DNA from: JBGMEA01 sp041447245 | GTDB lineage: Bacteria; Bacillota; Clostridia; Eubacteriales; Anaerofustaceae | Assembly (NCBI GenBank): GCA_041447245.1 | Contig: JBGMEA010000012.1 | Location: 372,001-436,000 of the forward strand | DNA length: 64,000 bases | Direction: 5' to 3' | Part shown: positions 16,992 to 24,963 of the stretch, piece by piece | How the letters are laid out: the number at the start of each line of letters is the position of its first letter | How positions within the stretch are numbered: position 1 is the stretch's first letter | The notes under the pieces: generated by a model | Seen by the model: the letters and a program-made list of their open reading frames with translations, nothing else | Told to the model about the DNA's origin: nothing | Databases searched by the model: none | Translations under genes and position numbers: made by a program

Positions 16992-17504
16992 ATGCTGGAA
17001 TATGTTTTGCTGGGGCTTCTGATGGATAAAAGCCAAAACGGATATCAGATCAAGCGGTTTATGCGTCTCAGCACGGCAAATTTTCTGAAAGCAAGCTACG
17101 GAAGCCTGTATCCCGCATTGGGTCGTCTGGAACAAAAAGGACTGATCGTTTCGAAGGAACGGTTGGAGCAGGGGAAATACACCAAGTATTATAACCTGAC
17201 CGAGGCCGGAAAATCCCGGTTTATGGCGTGGCTGCATGTGCCCGGAGAAGTGGATTACACATCGCAGACGCATGCTGTGAAAGTATTCTTTTATGATTAT
17301 CTGGACGCAGAAACCAAGCAAAATCACTACGCTCAATATCTCCGCCAGGCGGAAGATGCCATTTTGCATCTGGAAGACACAAAAGCTGTTGCAAGACCAA
17401 AAAGCGGCGACGAACGATATTCCGTACTTCTTTACGGGATCGGATATTACGAATTTGTGCGGGATTTTTACCGCACAAAACTCGAAGAATCAACGCCCGA
17501 ATGA
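16992..17504 (+). CDS. PadR-family transcriptional regulator
   Basis: A 170-residue PadR protein. The N-terminal winged helix (residues 1-85) begins MLEYVLLGLLMDKSQNGYQIKRF and contains ASYGSLYPALGRLEQKGLI and KYTKYYNLTEAGKSRF, the family signature. The C-terminal helical dimerisation domain spans about residues 90-165. PadR proteins are ligand-responsive repressors, often of phenolic-acid, drug or membrane-stress genes. The start at 16992 gives the canonical N-terminus. It is divergent from the ATP-grasp gene. A dyad overlaps its own promoter, with related dyads at the ATP-grasp and SPFH promoters. Confidence 0.9.
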   Translation: MLEYVLLGLLMDKSQNGYQIKRFMRLSTANFLKASYGSLYPALGRLEQKGLIVSKERLEQGKYTKYYNLTEAGKSRFMAWLHVPGEVDYTSQTHAVKVFFYDYLDAETKQNHYAQYLRQAEDAILHLEDTKAVARPKSGDERYSVLLYGIGYYEFVRDFYRTKLEESTPE

Positions 17505-17538
17505 ATTGCTTACCATCAAAAAAGACAATATAAAAAAT

Positions 17539-17587
17539 AACACGGTATCCTGCGATGAACTGCACGCGGCATACCGTGTTGTTTTTT
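17539..17587. terminator. Bidirectional terminator
   Basis: AACACGGTAT (17539-17548) pairs with ATACCGTGTT (17571-17580), followed by GTTTTTT. It serves the convergent padR and DUF3887-type genes. Confidence 0.85.
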
Positions 17588-17604
17588 GCGTAAAACGAAG
17601 CATT

Positions 17605-18024
17605 TTACTTTAGGTACAGACCGACAATCTGAAGTTTTTCATCGAATGAAATGGTGTAAGTCAATTTGCTGTTTTCGTACTGAACGACGGTCACTGTGAC
17701 TGCATAATCTTCTCCTGTTTTTTGATCCTGCTGTCCCACAACCGTGCTTTTCCCGAAGGAGCGAAACGTTCCAGCTGATGTCAGGATGTTGCCGAGCGCT
17801 GTTTCCAACGCGGATGCGGACAGGTCATCCTGCAGATCGGCACGGGTCATATCCGTGACTGCCTGATAATTTCCCTCACTGAGTTGTGTGATGACTTCCT
17901 GCGCTTGGGCGATGACTTCGTCTTCTTTGAAGCCGTCTGAAAGTTTGGAAGATCCGCAGCCTGCAAGTGCGGCTGCGAGCGATATAACGCACAGGATGCT
18001 AATGAATCTCTTCGTATGTTTCAT
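17605..18024 (-). CDS. DUF3887-like lipoprotein
   Basis: A 139-residue lipoprotein. The signal peptide runs to the lipobox ALAGC near residue 22. The mature part is like DUF3887: an alpha-helical start (AQEVITQLSEGNYQAVTDMT) followed by beta strands ending YTISFDEKLQIVGLYL. The start at 18024 gives the clean signal peptide. It overlaps the 3' end of the YhfC-type protease gene by 26 bases, suggesting coupling. Function unknown; extracytoplasmic, membrane-anchored. Confidence 0.75.
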   Translation of the reverse strand: MKHTKRFISILCVISLAAALAGCGSSKLSDGFKEDEVIAQAQEVITQLSEGNYQAVTDMTRADLQDDLSASALETALGNILTSAGTFRSFGKSTVVGQQDQKTGEDYAVTVTVVQYENSKLTYTISFDEKLQIVGLYLK

Positions 18025-18712
18025 GAGTGGAGTTCCTTTCTTTTTTGTATTCAAATATAAGCCATATCAACATCAGCGCCGCAAAAATTGCGAGTGCGAG
18101 TTCGATGATCCAGACTGTTGCTCCTGCCATGGATGCAAGGAGTGCGCCCGTATCGAGTGCGGCATGCAGAATCAGAGGGAGGATGAGCCAGAGGGGTTTT
18201 TTCTCCCGAATGCTTTTGATCACCATAACCGACCATGCGACATGGCAGACGATTGTAAAAATACGTTCCAATCCGCCGGCGAACATGGAGGCAGAGGAGA
18301 CCAATGCCGAAGGATAAAACAGGAGCACGAGGGCGTTGATGCCGACAAGCAGAATGGCTTCGATGCCGCCATGCCCGACGCCGAAGGCGATGCCGTCGAA
18401 ATAGGAAGTATGCTGTTTCAGCGCGAGTTTCATGACAAGCCATCGGCCGAACTCTTCAAAGAGCGATGCCGTCACTCCGTAGAATGCGGCGGTGAATGCA
18501 GGCATGACGGAAGTCATGATAAGAAACCAGTCCATCTTCGGCAGCACGTACTGCAAAAGAGGAATGCGCAGCAGTATCTGAAACACGGTGAAGGTGAGTA
18601 CCCCGAAGAGCAGCGCGCGGGTGTAGGTGCGGTGTCTGACCGCAATCCAGATGCCCGCTCCGATCGGAGCGAGGAGAGCGACGATCACGGTGAATACGGT
18701 TCCGAATGTCAT
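17999..18712 (-). CDS. YhfC-family intramembrane metalloprotease
   Basis: A 237-residue membrane protein with about seven helices. Conserved segments are SLFEEFGRWL (EE motif near residue 84), FGVGHGGIEA near 110 and HAALDTGA near 186. They match the YhfC family, related to CPBP intramembrane proteases. The glutamates and histidines would coordinate zinc in the membrane. It is translationally coupled to the lipoprotein gene downstream. Substrate unknown. Confidence 0.8.
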   Translation of the reverse strand: MTFGTVFTVIVALLAPIGAGIWIAVRHRTYTRALLFGVLTFTVFQILLRIPLLQYVLPKMDWFLIMTSVMPAFTAAFYGVTASLFEEFGRWLVMKLALKQHTSYFDGIAFGVGHGGIEAILLVGINALVLLFYPSALVSSASMFAGGLERIFTIVCHVAWSVMVIKSIREKKPLWLILPLILHAALDTGALLASMAGATVWIIELALAIFAALMLIWLIFEYKKERNSTHETYEEIH

Positions 18713-18897
18713 AAATACCTCATTTGGGGATTTGATTCGATTGAAAAGAGATTGTGTTTATTATACTTCATCGGGCAGGTTCGTTCAAGGTTGGGGTGGA
18801 TTTGTAAAGAAACAAGAAGAAAACTTGATTTTGATGTATAAAGAGAATATATTGTAATTATTAATGAAAATACTATTTTAGGGGGGGGTTGTGTATT

Positions 18898-19416
18898 TTG
18901 AGTGTGAACGTAAAAAAAAGTTTTAAAAAGCTCTTGGAGAAGTATATTCACGCTGTGGGGTATTACGAAGAATGTTTTCGTACCAGTGTAAAAATTAACA
19001 GAGGCATCGTTATTTTTCTGGCAGTTGCATCTTCCGCTTCGATCGGGTCTTGGGTATTATGGCAGCAGTATGCAATTGTGTGGGCAGTGATTATCGGCGC
19101 ATCACAGGTGATTTCTGTGATTAATGAATTTCTTCCCTACCAAAAACGCATTGATGACTTGCCAAAATTAACAGGACAATTGACTGTTATTTATACGGAC
19201 ATGAAGAAATGCTGGATGGAAAGCGAAATGGGTAAATTGACTGACGAACAGATTCTTGAACAATATTCTTTATATGAAAGCAAATGGAATGACACAATTG
19301 ATGATTACTTCAAAACCTATACCATTCCGAAAGACAACAAGAAATGGAACGAAGCGGGTGACAGGAAAGTTAAGGAAGAATTCGAAATTATCAGCCAAAA
19401 ATTGATGATGATGTGA
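18898..19416 (+). CDS. Two-helix membrane protein, SLATT-like, partner of KAP NTPase
   Basis: A 172-residue protein. After an amphipathic start come two closely spaced transmembrane segments (about residues 35-75), then a soluble helical region rich in Lys/Glu. This resembles SLATT-type two-helix proteins linked to defence or signalling systems, but the match is only by topology. The start is uncertain: TTG at 18898 lies nine bases after an unusual eight-G tract that would act as ribosome-binding site, and GTG at 18904 is the alternative. It is followed 81 bases later by the KAP NTPase gene. Confidence 0.6.
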   Translation: MSVNVKKSFKKLLEKYIHAVGYYEECFRTSVKINRGIVIFLAVASSASIGSWVLWQQYAIVWAVIIGASQVISVINEFLPYQKRIDDLPKLTGQLTVIYTDMKKCWMESEMGKLTDEQILEQYSLYESKWNDTIDDYFKTYTIPKDNKKWNEAGDRKVKEEFEIISQKLMMM

Positions 19417-19447
19417 ATTGTCGAGAAACAAGGGACAAAACAAACGG

Positions 19448-19471
19448 TCTCGGTATCAATTGATACCGAGA
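19448..19471. promoter_or_regulatory. Perfect 24-bp palindrome between membrane protein and KAP NTPase
   Basis: TCTCGGTATCAA / TTGATACCGAGA without a spacer and not followed by a T run. It looks like an operator for a dimeric repressor, or an RNA hairpin tuning expression of the second gene. Confidence 0.6.
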
Positions 19472-19497
19472 ATATTTTACGCAATGAAGAGGGGTTT

Positions 19498-20901
19498 ATG
19501 GATTATAGTGATAGAAAATTCGATGATGTTAATGACAAACTTGGACGCAAGCAGTTTGCAGTAAATCTGATGAATATTGTGAATCAGTGGAACGTGACGG
19601 AGCATGAGAGTGATTCGCTGGTGTTTTCAATCGACGCTTCATGGGGAGCAGGGAAGAGCTGTTTTTTGCATATGTGGAAAAACATGCTCTTGAGCAATGA
19701 ATATGAGGACAAAAATTATGCGGTGGCGTTTTACAATGCATGGGAAAATGACGACAGCGAGAATGCATTTATACCGTTGTTGTATGCTCTGAAAGAGATT
19801 GATTCGCAATCGCAGAAAGAAGAACTGAAAGGCAAAGCTGCAGCATTCTTGAAAACATGCGGGATTGCGTTGCTGAAAGATGGGATAAAAAAACTGATCG
19901 GCACTGAAATCAGTGAAATAGTATCAAAGCTTATCGATGCCGGCGGAGAAGGATTGAAAGAATCACTGAACAAAAAGTCAGAGAGCTTTTTTAACGAGTA
20001 TGATGGATATGTCAAAATGAAGCAGGAGTTTAAAACATCGCTGGAAGAATTGATTCCCGAAGGCGGAAAGCTGATTATTTTTGTGGATGAATTGGATCGA
20101 TGCCGACCGACGTTTGCCGTGGAAACATTGGAGATTGTGAAGCATTTTTTTGACAGCGAAAACGTGGTGTTCATCTTTGCCGTTGATCTGGAACAACTGT
20201 CTCATTCGATTGCGACGATGTACGGAGCAGGGATGGATTCGGCGGGGTATCTGAGACGTTTTTTTGATGTGAATATGAATATTCCTCAGACTGGAAGAAT
20301 GGGTTATATAGAATACAAAGTCGAAAGAACTCTAAACATTTTTAATTCGGAACTGTATCAGCAAGAGTTTTCAAAAAGAATTTCCAATATTTTGATCGGG
20401 CTGCAATGTTCTTTGCGAGATATTGACAAAATCATGGATTCGTTTTATATTTTTGTTCTTTACTATAAAAAATATATTGATGAAGCGAATGAATATTTAA
20501 TTAATGGAGAATTTGAAATACCCGTTTATGGAAGAAATGCTGATCTAGATAATCAATATTTAGGATCCCCAAAGAAAAGTAAGATACTGGACACATTTGA
20601 ATTATATTTATATTTCATTGCATTGAAATATAAATCTCCTGAAATCTATAACTTGTTATTGAATAAATCATATTGGCTAGAAAGAGATAATGGAAGTATA
20701 AAGGAAATCTTTTTAGGGAAAGATTATTCTTTTTTATCTCCCATATGTCAAACCTTAATCGTAGAGTTCCGTCACGCAGAAAGGTCGGGGAAAGTTATTC
20801 AAGACCAGACAAAAGCTTCGGCTATTCCACTTTTCGATACTTACAAAGAAGGGGAATCGATCTCCGATCATATCGAAAAAACAATCGAAATGTTCACATA
20901 A
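19498..20901 (+). CDS. KAP-family P-loop NTPase
   Basis: A 467-residue STAND-like KAP NTPase. Walker A is ASWGAGKSCF near residue 50 and Walker B is LIIFVDELDRCRP near residue 195, followed by FVFAVDLEQLSHSI-type sensor segments and RRFFDVNMNIP. Between Walker A and B is a hydrophobic stretch (about residues 115-150) where KAP proteins insert membrane helices. The C-terminal third is AT-rich and less conserved. KAP NTPases are often found in anti-phage islands. Together with the upstream two-helix protein it forms a plausible two-gene defence or membrane-effector unit. Confidence 0.8.
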   Translation: MDYSDRKFDDVNDKLGRKQFAVNLMNIVNQWNVTEHESDSLVFSIDASWGAGKSCFLHMWKNMLLSNEYEDKNYAVAFYNAWENDDSENAFIPLLYALKEIDSQSQKEELKGKAAAFLKTCGIALLKDGIKKLIGTEISEIVSKLIDAGGEGLKESLNKKSESFFNEYDGYVKMKQEFKTSLEELIPEGGKLIIFVDELDRCRPTFAVETLEIVKHFFDSENVVFIFAVDLEQLSHSIATMYGAGMDSAGYLRRFFDVNMNIPQTGRMGYIEYKVERTLNIFNSELYQQEFSKRISNILIGLQCSLRDIDKIMDSFYIFVLYYKKYIDEANEYLINGEFEIPVYGRNADLDNQYLGSPKKSKILDTFELYLYFIALKYKSPEIYNLLLNKSYWLERDNGSIKEIFLGKDYSFLSPICQTLIVEFRHAERSGKVIQDQTKASAIPLFDTYKEGESISDHIEKTIEMFT

Positions 20902-20902
20902 A

Positions 20903-20938
20903 TACAGCCCTCCGAAGCATCGGAGGGCTGTATTGTTT
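20903..20938. terminator. Bidirectional terminator
   Basis: TACAGCCCTCCGA / TCGGAGGGCTGTA with loop AGCA and a short T-rich tail, between the convergent KAP and RACE genes. Confidence 0.85.
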
Positions 20939-20947
20939 CGAATCTTA

Positions 20948-22768
20948 TTATTCTTCTTCGTTTTTGTCTTTTTTCGGCATAACGCCGTTTTTGAACAGCA
21001 TTTCGTCAAAGTAAGTGTCTTTGAAATCGGTGTCGAAATTGAGTTCCGTGTGCACGGATTTTGTCTGAATCTTGTTGCATTTTTTCACGACCGCCTGATC
21101 GAGCAGCAGCATCTGCACGCCTGTGCCGGCGCCGTTGCCGATGGAACGGACTGGAACGCCGGGGTAATGCGGAAGCAAGCCGATGAACTGCGCTTTCTGC
21201 ACATCCAGATAATTGCCGAACGCGCCTGCCAGACAGATTTCAAAGAACTCTTCTTTCGGCAGTTCGTAGTTCGAGACGAGGATTTCGCAGCCCGTGGCAA
21301 TCGCCGCTTTCGCAAGCTGTACATAGCGCGCGTCTTTCAGCGAGAAGTAGACCTCATCGCCGTTGCCGCTTTCCTCCGCGAATGTCAGAATGAACGCATT
21401 GGATTCGCCGATTTTCTTCAGACGCTTTGCAAGCGCATCATCGCTGTGCAGGGCGATATATTCGTCACGCGAGTACATTTTTCCGCGCTGATTGATGACG
21501 TCCGTGCGAAGCAGTTCCGCAAGGATGTCGATAATCCCCGATCCGCAGATGCCGACCGCGGGCACGTTGCCGATGACATCCAATATAATGTTTTGGTTCT
21601 CGTCGATATCAAAGTGCTGAATGGCGCCGTCCGCAGCTCTCATGCCGCAGGATAATCCCGCACCTTCCAGTGCCGGTCCGCATGCCGTGGAGGCAACCAG
21701 ATAATTGTCTTCCGTGCCGACCGCGATTTCTCCGTTTGTGCCGAGGTCAATGATCACACGCGGTTTTTTGTCGTTCGGTATGGAGGCGAGCACCGCCGTG
21801 GTATCTGCTCCGACAAATCCGCCGAGCAGCGGAAGGAACGTGATTTTTGCGTTCGGATTGATATGCAGTGCCGTGTCTTTGCCGCTCAGTTCGACGAAGT
21901 CTCTCGTTGTGCTGACAAAAGGCGCGTTGCCGAGGCTTTTCGGGTATAAGCCGAGGAACAGATGCTGCATGGTGGAGTTGCCGCACAGCACCATATGATA
22001 GATTGCCTGCGAATCGAAACCGTCCGCATTCGCCTGATCGATGAGCACGTTGATCGTGTCCATGATTTTTTCCTGCATAACTTCCGTTCCGTCTTCGTGT
22101 TTGATGCAGTAGGAAATGCGGCTGATGACATCCGCGCCGAGCGCAGTCTGCTGATTGAGCGAAGAGTATGTGCCGACCAGTTCCATGGTATTCATATTGT
22201 ACAGATATGCCGCAACCGTGGTTGAACCGATGTCGATGGCAAAGCCGTAAATATCTTTGGTATCGTTCACGCGGATATCGATGATTTCATTTTTAAATAA
22301 AACAAGATTAAAAACAGAATCCTTTTGGTATACGCTGGCATTTCGGGCAAGAATTTTGAGGGAATTGAAGTTGATTTTGTTGATTTTGTACGTTTCGTCT
22401 ATTTTGTCGAGAAAGCTGTTGCAATGATCCGCAATGATATCGCTGTCTTTGACATGCATTGCCTGCAGCATGGGGTTGATGGTGGCGGTAAATTCGAGCT
22501 TTGAAGTCAATACATTGACTTTTCTGTTGGCAGGATTGAGAATTTTGACAACCGAGATATCCTGATTGACTTCCGTCTGGCAGGACAGGACGGTGGATTC
22601 TTCTCCGTTTGTGATGATTTCAACGGCGCATTTGCCGCACTTGCCGTTTCCGCCGCAAACCAGATCCTGCGGGAATCCTGCGTCTTCGCATATTTTGGAA
22701 AGCAGCTGTCCTTTTTCTGTCTCGTAAACGACGCCTTCATGAACGAAGGTGATTTTTACTTTTTCCAT
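20948..22768 (-). CDS. Reductive activator of corrinoid enzymes (RACE, RamA/AcsV-like)
   Basis: A 606-residue DUF4445-type protein. It has an N-terminal plant-type [2Fe-2S] ferredoxin domain with cysteines near 38, 44, 47 and 63 (CGGNGKCGKC), a linker, and an ASKHA ATPase domain starting near residue 175 at FAIDIGSTTVAAYL with IDLGTNGEIAVG and GICGSGIIDILAELL. It uses ATP and electrons to return accidentally oxidised Co(II) in corrinoid methyltransferase proteins to Co(I). It is divergent from the methyl-THF methyltransferase gene. As the only activator in the window it probably serves all the corrinoid proteins. Confidence 0.92.
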   Translation of the reverse strand: MEKVKITFVHEGVVYETEKGQLLSKICEDAGFPQDLVCGGNGKCGKCAVEIITNGEESTVLSCQTEVNQDISVVKILNPANRKVNVLTSKLEFTATINPMLQAMHVKDSDIIADHCNSFLDKIDETYKINKINFNSLKILARNASVYQKDSVFNLVLFKNEIIDIRVNDTKDIYGFAIDIGSTTVAAYLYNMNTMELVGTYSSLNQQTALGADVISRISYCIKHEDGTEVMQEKIMDTINVLIDQANADGFDSQAIYHMVLCGNSTMQHLFLGLYPKSLGNAPFVSTTRDFVELSGKDTALHINPNAKITFLPLLGGFVGADTTAVLASIPNDKKPRVIIDLGTNGEIAVGTEDNYLVASTACGPALEGAGLSCGMRAADGAIQHFDIDENQNIILDVIGNVPAVGICGSGIIDILAELLRTDVINQRGKMYSRDEYIALHSDDALAKRLKKIGESNAFILTFAEESGNGDEVYFSLKDARYVQLAKAAIATGCEILVSNYELPKEEFFEICLAGAFGNYLDVQKAQFIGLLPHYPGVPVRSIGNGAGTGVQMLLLDQAVVKKCNKIQTKSVHTELNFDTDFKDTYFDEMLFKNGVMPKKDKNEEE

Positions 22769-23125
22769 TTTTATCCTCCTGAATGATGCTGAAAATGCTT
22801 GTATTCGTAAAGATTGAATGGTATGATGTTATCGCTCTGCAAACGGTTGCATCTGCCGCTCAATTTTTATATTTTACTGATTAAACTACAAGATTGATTA
22901 TATGCAATCGGTGCAAGAAAGTAAAGTGATATGATCACATAAGCGCAAAATTTCTTTATATATGCGGTATTTTTGTGCGGATGCAAAATATTTCCCCATG
23001 ACAAAAAAAAACTTTTAATGTTGAATGTCATATAGTATAATGGTTTGTGTATGATACAGAAACCGGATTGGTATTTTGGCAGATACCGCCCGACGTTTCG
23101 ACAAAACATTTTGGAGGAAATATTC
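22769..23125. other. AT-rich divergent promoter region
   Basis: 357 bases without a gene between RACE (-) and the methyltransferase (+). A TATAAT at 23036-23041 is the best -10 box for the plus-strand gene. I see no riboswitch here, including no cobalamin riboswitch. Confidence 0.5.
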
Positions 23126-23935
23126 ATGATCATTATCGGTGAGAAAATCAACGGTACTATTCCGGTCGTCAAAAAAGCGATTGAAGCGAGAGATGTCGCG
23201 TTCATTCAGAAAAGAGCAATCGACCAGGCGGAAGCAGGTGCCAGCTTTATTGACGTATGTGCAAGTGTTGACGCGGAAAGAGAAAAAGAAGTACTGACTT
23301 GGCTGATCAACATCGTGCAGGATGTCACGGATGTGCCGCTTGCTATTGACAGCCCCAACGAAGATCTGCTGGCGGAAATTTACACACTGGCGAAAAGACC
23401 CGGTCTTTTTAACTCCGTCAACGAAGAAGGAACCAAATGCGAAACCATCTTCCCTCTGATGACCGGCAACGAATGGGAAGTCATCGGACTGACCTGCGAC
23501 AAAGAACACGGGATTCCGATGGATGTCGAAACAAAAGTCGATATTGCGAAACGCATTATTGACAAAGGCGCAAAATACGGCGTCGAACCCCACAGAATCC
23601 ATATCGACCCCGCTGTGATGGCTTTGGCTACCGCTCCGGAAGCGATGAAAAATTTTGAACAGTGCATTATGAAAATTAAGCAGTATGCTCCTACCGTTAA
23701 AATCACAGGCGCAATCAGCAATATTTCCTATGAAATGCCTGTCAGAAAAATCATCAATCAGGCATGTATGACAATGGCGATTCGCGCAGGACTTGATTCC
23801 GCAATTATGGATCCGCTCGACAGAGAAATGATGAGCATGATCTATGCGGCAGAAGCACTTTCAGGAAAAGACAAGAGCGGACGAAAATATAACATGGCTT
23901 ACAGAAAAGGCAAAATCGGTCCGATCAAAAAATAA
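23126..23935 (+). CDS. Methyl-THF:corrinoid protein methyltransferase (MtvA/MtgA/AcsE-like)
   Basis: A 269-residue pterin-binding TIM barrel, the usual length for this family. It begins MIIIGEKINGTIP and has DVCASVDAEREKE, PLAIDSPN, FNSVNEEGTKCE, MDPA-like IHIDPAVMALAT and GAISNISYEMP, all lining the folate site. It moves the methyl group between methyl-Co(III) corrinoid protein and tetrahydrofolate. In O-demethylating acetogens this is the second methyltransferase (MtvA/OdmD type). AcsE, which serves CODH/ACS, is the close alternative, but no CODH/ACS genes are present. GGAGG precedes the ATG. A THF riboswitch and the folate genes follow. Confidence 0.9.
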   Translation: MIIIGEKINGTIPVVKKAIEARDVAFIQKRAIDQAEAGASFIDVCASVDAEREKEVLTWLINIVQDVTDVPLAIDSPNEDLLAEIYTLAKRPGLFNSVNEEGTKCETIFPLMTGNEWEVIGLTCDKEHGIPMDVETKVDIAKRIIDKGAKYGVEPHRIHIDPAVMALATAPEAMKNFEQCIMKIKQYAPTVKITGAISNISYEMPVRKIINQACMTMAIRAGLDSAIMDPLDREMMSMIYAAEALSGKDKSGRKYNMAYRKGKIGPIKK

Positions 23936-23985
23936 ACAGATGCCGGACAGTTGTCTGTCACAAAAAAATATTAAAATAAAATCAC

Positions 23986-24076
23986 CACAGAGTAGGTAAG
24001 GCGCGTCAAGTATCACAAGATGGGATGTAGCTTGTGAACGAAGGCCTTCGGCCGCGATGCCTTACCGCTTCCGCTG
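23986..24076 (+). ncRNA. THF riboswitch (THF-I)
   Basis: The sequence has the THF-I layout: an AGAGTAG start, P2 GGTAAGG pairing with CCTTACC, a CACAAG/CTTGTG stem carrying GATGGGATGTA, the GAACGAAGGCC-TTCG-GGCC hairpin, and the 3' CCGCTTCCGCTG. It lies directly before the folate transporter gene, the commonest place for this class. It senses reduced folates and represses when they are plentiful. Confidence 0.92.
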
Positions 24077-24093
24077 ATTTGCAAATGCAGCAG

Positions 24094-24132
24094 TGCCTTT
24101 GCCAGTAATGCGGGAGCGTTACTTGGAAAGGA
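24094..24132 (+). promoter_or_regulatory. SD-sequestering hairpin, expression platform of the THF riboswitch
   Basis: CCTTTGCCAGTAA (24096-24108) can pair with TTACTTGGAAAGG (24119-24131), which contains the GGAAAGG ribosome-binding site of folT. No T run follows, so control is likely at translation initiation. Confidence 0.7.
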
Positions 24133-24136
24133 CCAA

Positions 24137-24934
24137 ATGGAAAGTAATGCTGCCAACACAACATCAAGGTCAGCCGCGAAAAAACGAAACTATGTGAGTA
24201 ATCTTGTCTTTGCATCGGTTTTCGTCGCATTGGCTGTGCTGCTCAAAATTTCTTTTGAGATTTACTTCACTCCTCAGCTCAGATTTAATTTCTGCAATGT
24301 TCCGATTATGATGTCGGGTATTTTTCTGGGACCGATATGGGGCTTCGCTGTCGGAGCAATCACGGACATTGTCAACTACCTGATCAAGCCGGCAGGCGCG
24401 ATGCATTGGGGCTTTACGCTTTCCAGTGCTTTGACGGGATGTATTCCCGGGATTATTTTTGTGCTGACCAAGAAAAAAAGAAAACACGATAAATTACTGT
24501 TTTCTTTGCTAAACATCGCAAATTACGTTATTCTGATAGGAGGGCTCGTACTTCTGTTTCAAGCAAACGGGCTGCTCAAATTTGAAAACGATTTACTTTA
24601 CATCGCCGGTACGCAGATATCATGGATTCTGTTCGCAGTGATCCTTCTGCTGTTCGCAATTTACGCATTATCACTCATTTTTTTGCTTGGAAGAACAGAA
24701 AATGAGAAAACAGTCATTCCCGCTTACAAAATTATTTTTGCGGTCGCATTGGTTGAGATCGTTTGCAGTCTGATCTTAAATACCAACTTCCTCGCTGATC
24801 TGTACGGAATGGCGGCACTTGCGCTGTTGCCGATGAGACTGCTCAAGTCCATCATAGTGATCCCTATCTTCTCGTTTGCATGTTTTGCGCTGTGCAATTT
24901 GTTTGCACGGTACAAACTTCAAAAAAATAAATAA
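24137..24934 (+). CDS. folT: Folate ECF transporter S component
   Basis: A 265-residue membrane protein, longer than the usual 170-180. The N-terminal half is typical FolT: LAVLLKISFEIYFTPQLRFNF, PIMMSGIFLGPIWGFAVGAITD, and PAGAMHWGFTLSSALTG. The C-terminal end has LLPMRLLKSIIVIPI, also typical. The extra length is two added hydrophobic helices around residues 120-190. It gives substrate specificity for folates to a shared EcfAA'T energy module encoded elsewhere. It is controlled by the THF riboswitch upstream and heads the THF-pathway genes. Confidence 0.85.
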   Translation: MESNAANTTSRSAAKKRNYVSNLVFASVFVALAVLLKISFEIYFTPQLRFNFCNVPIMMSGIFLGPIWGFAVGAITDIVNYLIKPAGAMHWGFTLSSALTGCIPGIIFVLTKKKRKHDKLLFSLLNIANYVILIGGLVLLFQANGLLKFENDLLYIAGTQISWILFAVILLLFAIYALSLIFLLGRTENEKTVIPAYKIIFAVALVEIVCSLILNTNFLADLYGMAALALLPMRLLKSIIVIPIFSFACFALCNLFARYKLQKNK

Positions 24935-24963
24935 ATACAGCAAATCAATCGGAGGTATTTGTA

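Noticed and set aside
17888..18841. 317-codon plus-strand frame over the YhfC and lipoprotein genes
   Set aside because: Antisense to two well-supported genes with signal peptide and membrane motifs; His/Glu/Arg-rich shadow composition.
18881..18888. Eight-G tract as a phase-variation site
   Set aside because: It lies before the start codon, where it can serve as ribosome-binding site; a single copy of sequence cannot show length variation.
22769..23125. Cobalamin riboswitch before the corrinoid activator or methyltransferase
   Set aside because: No B12-box or typical multi-stem structure could be found on either strand.
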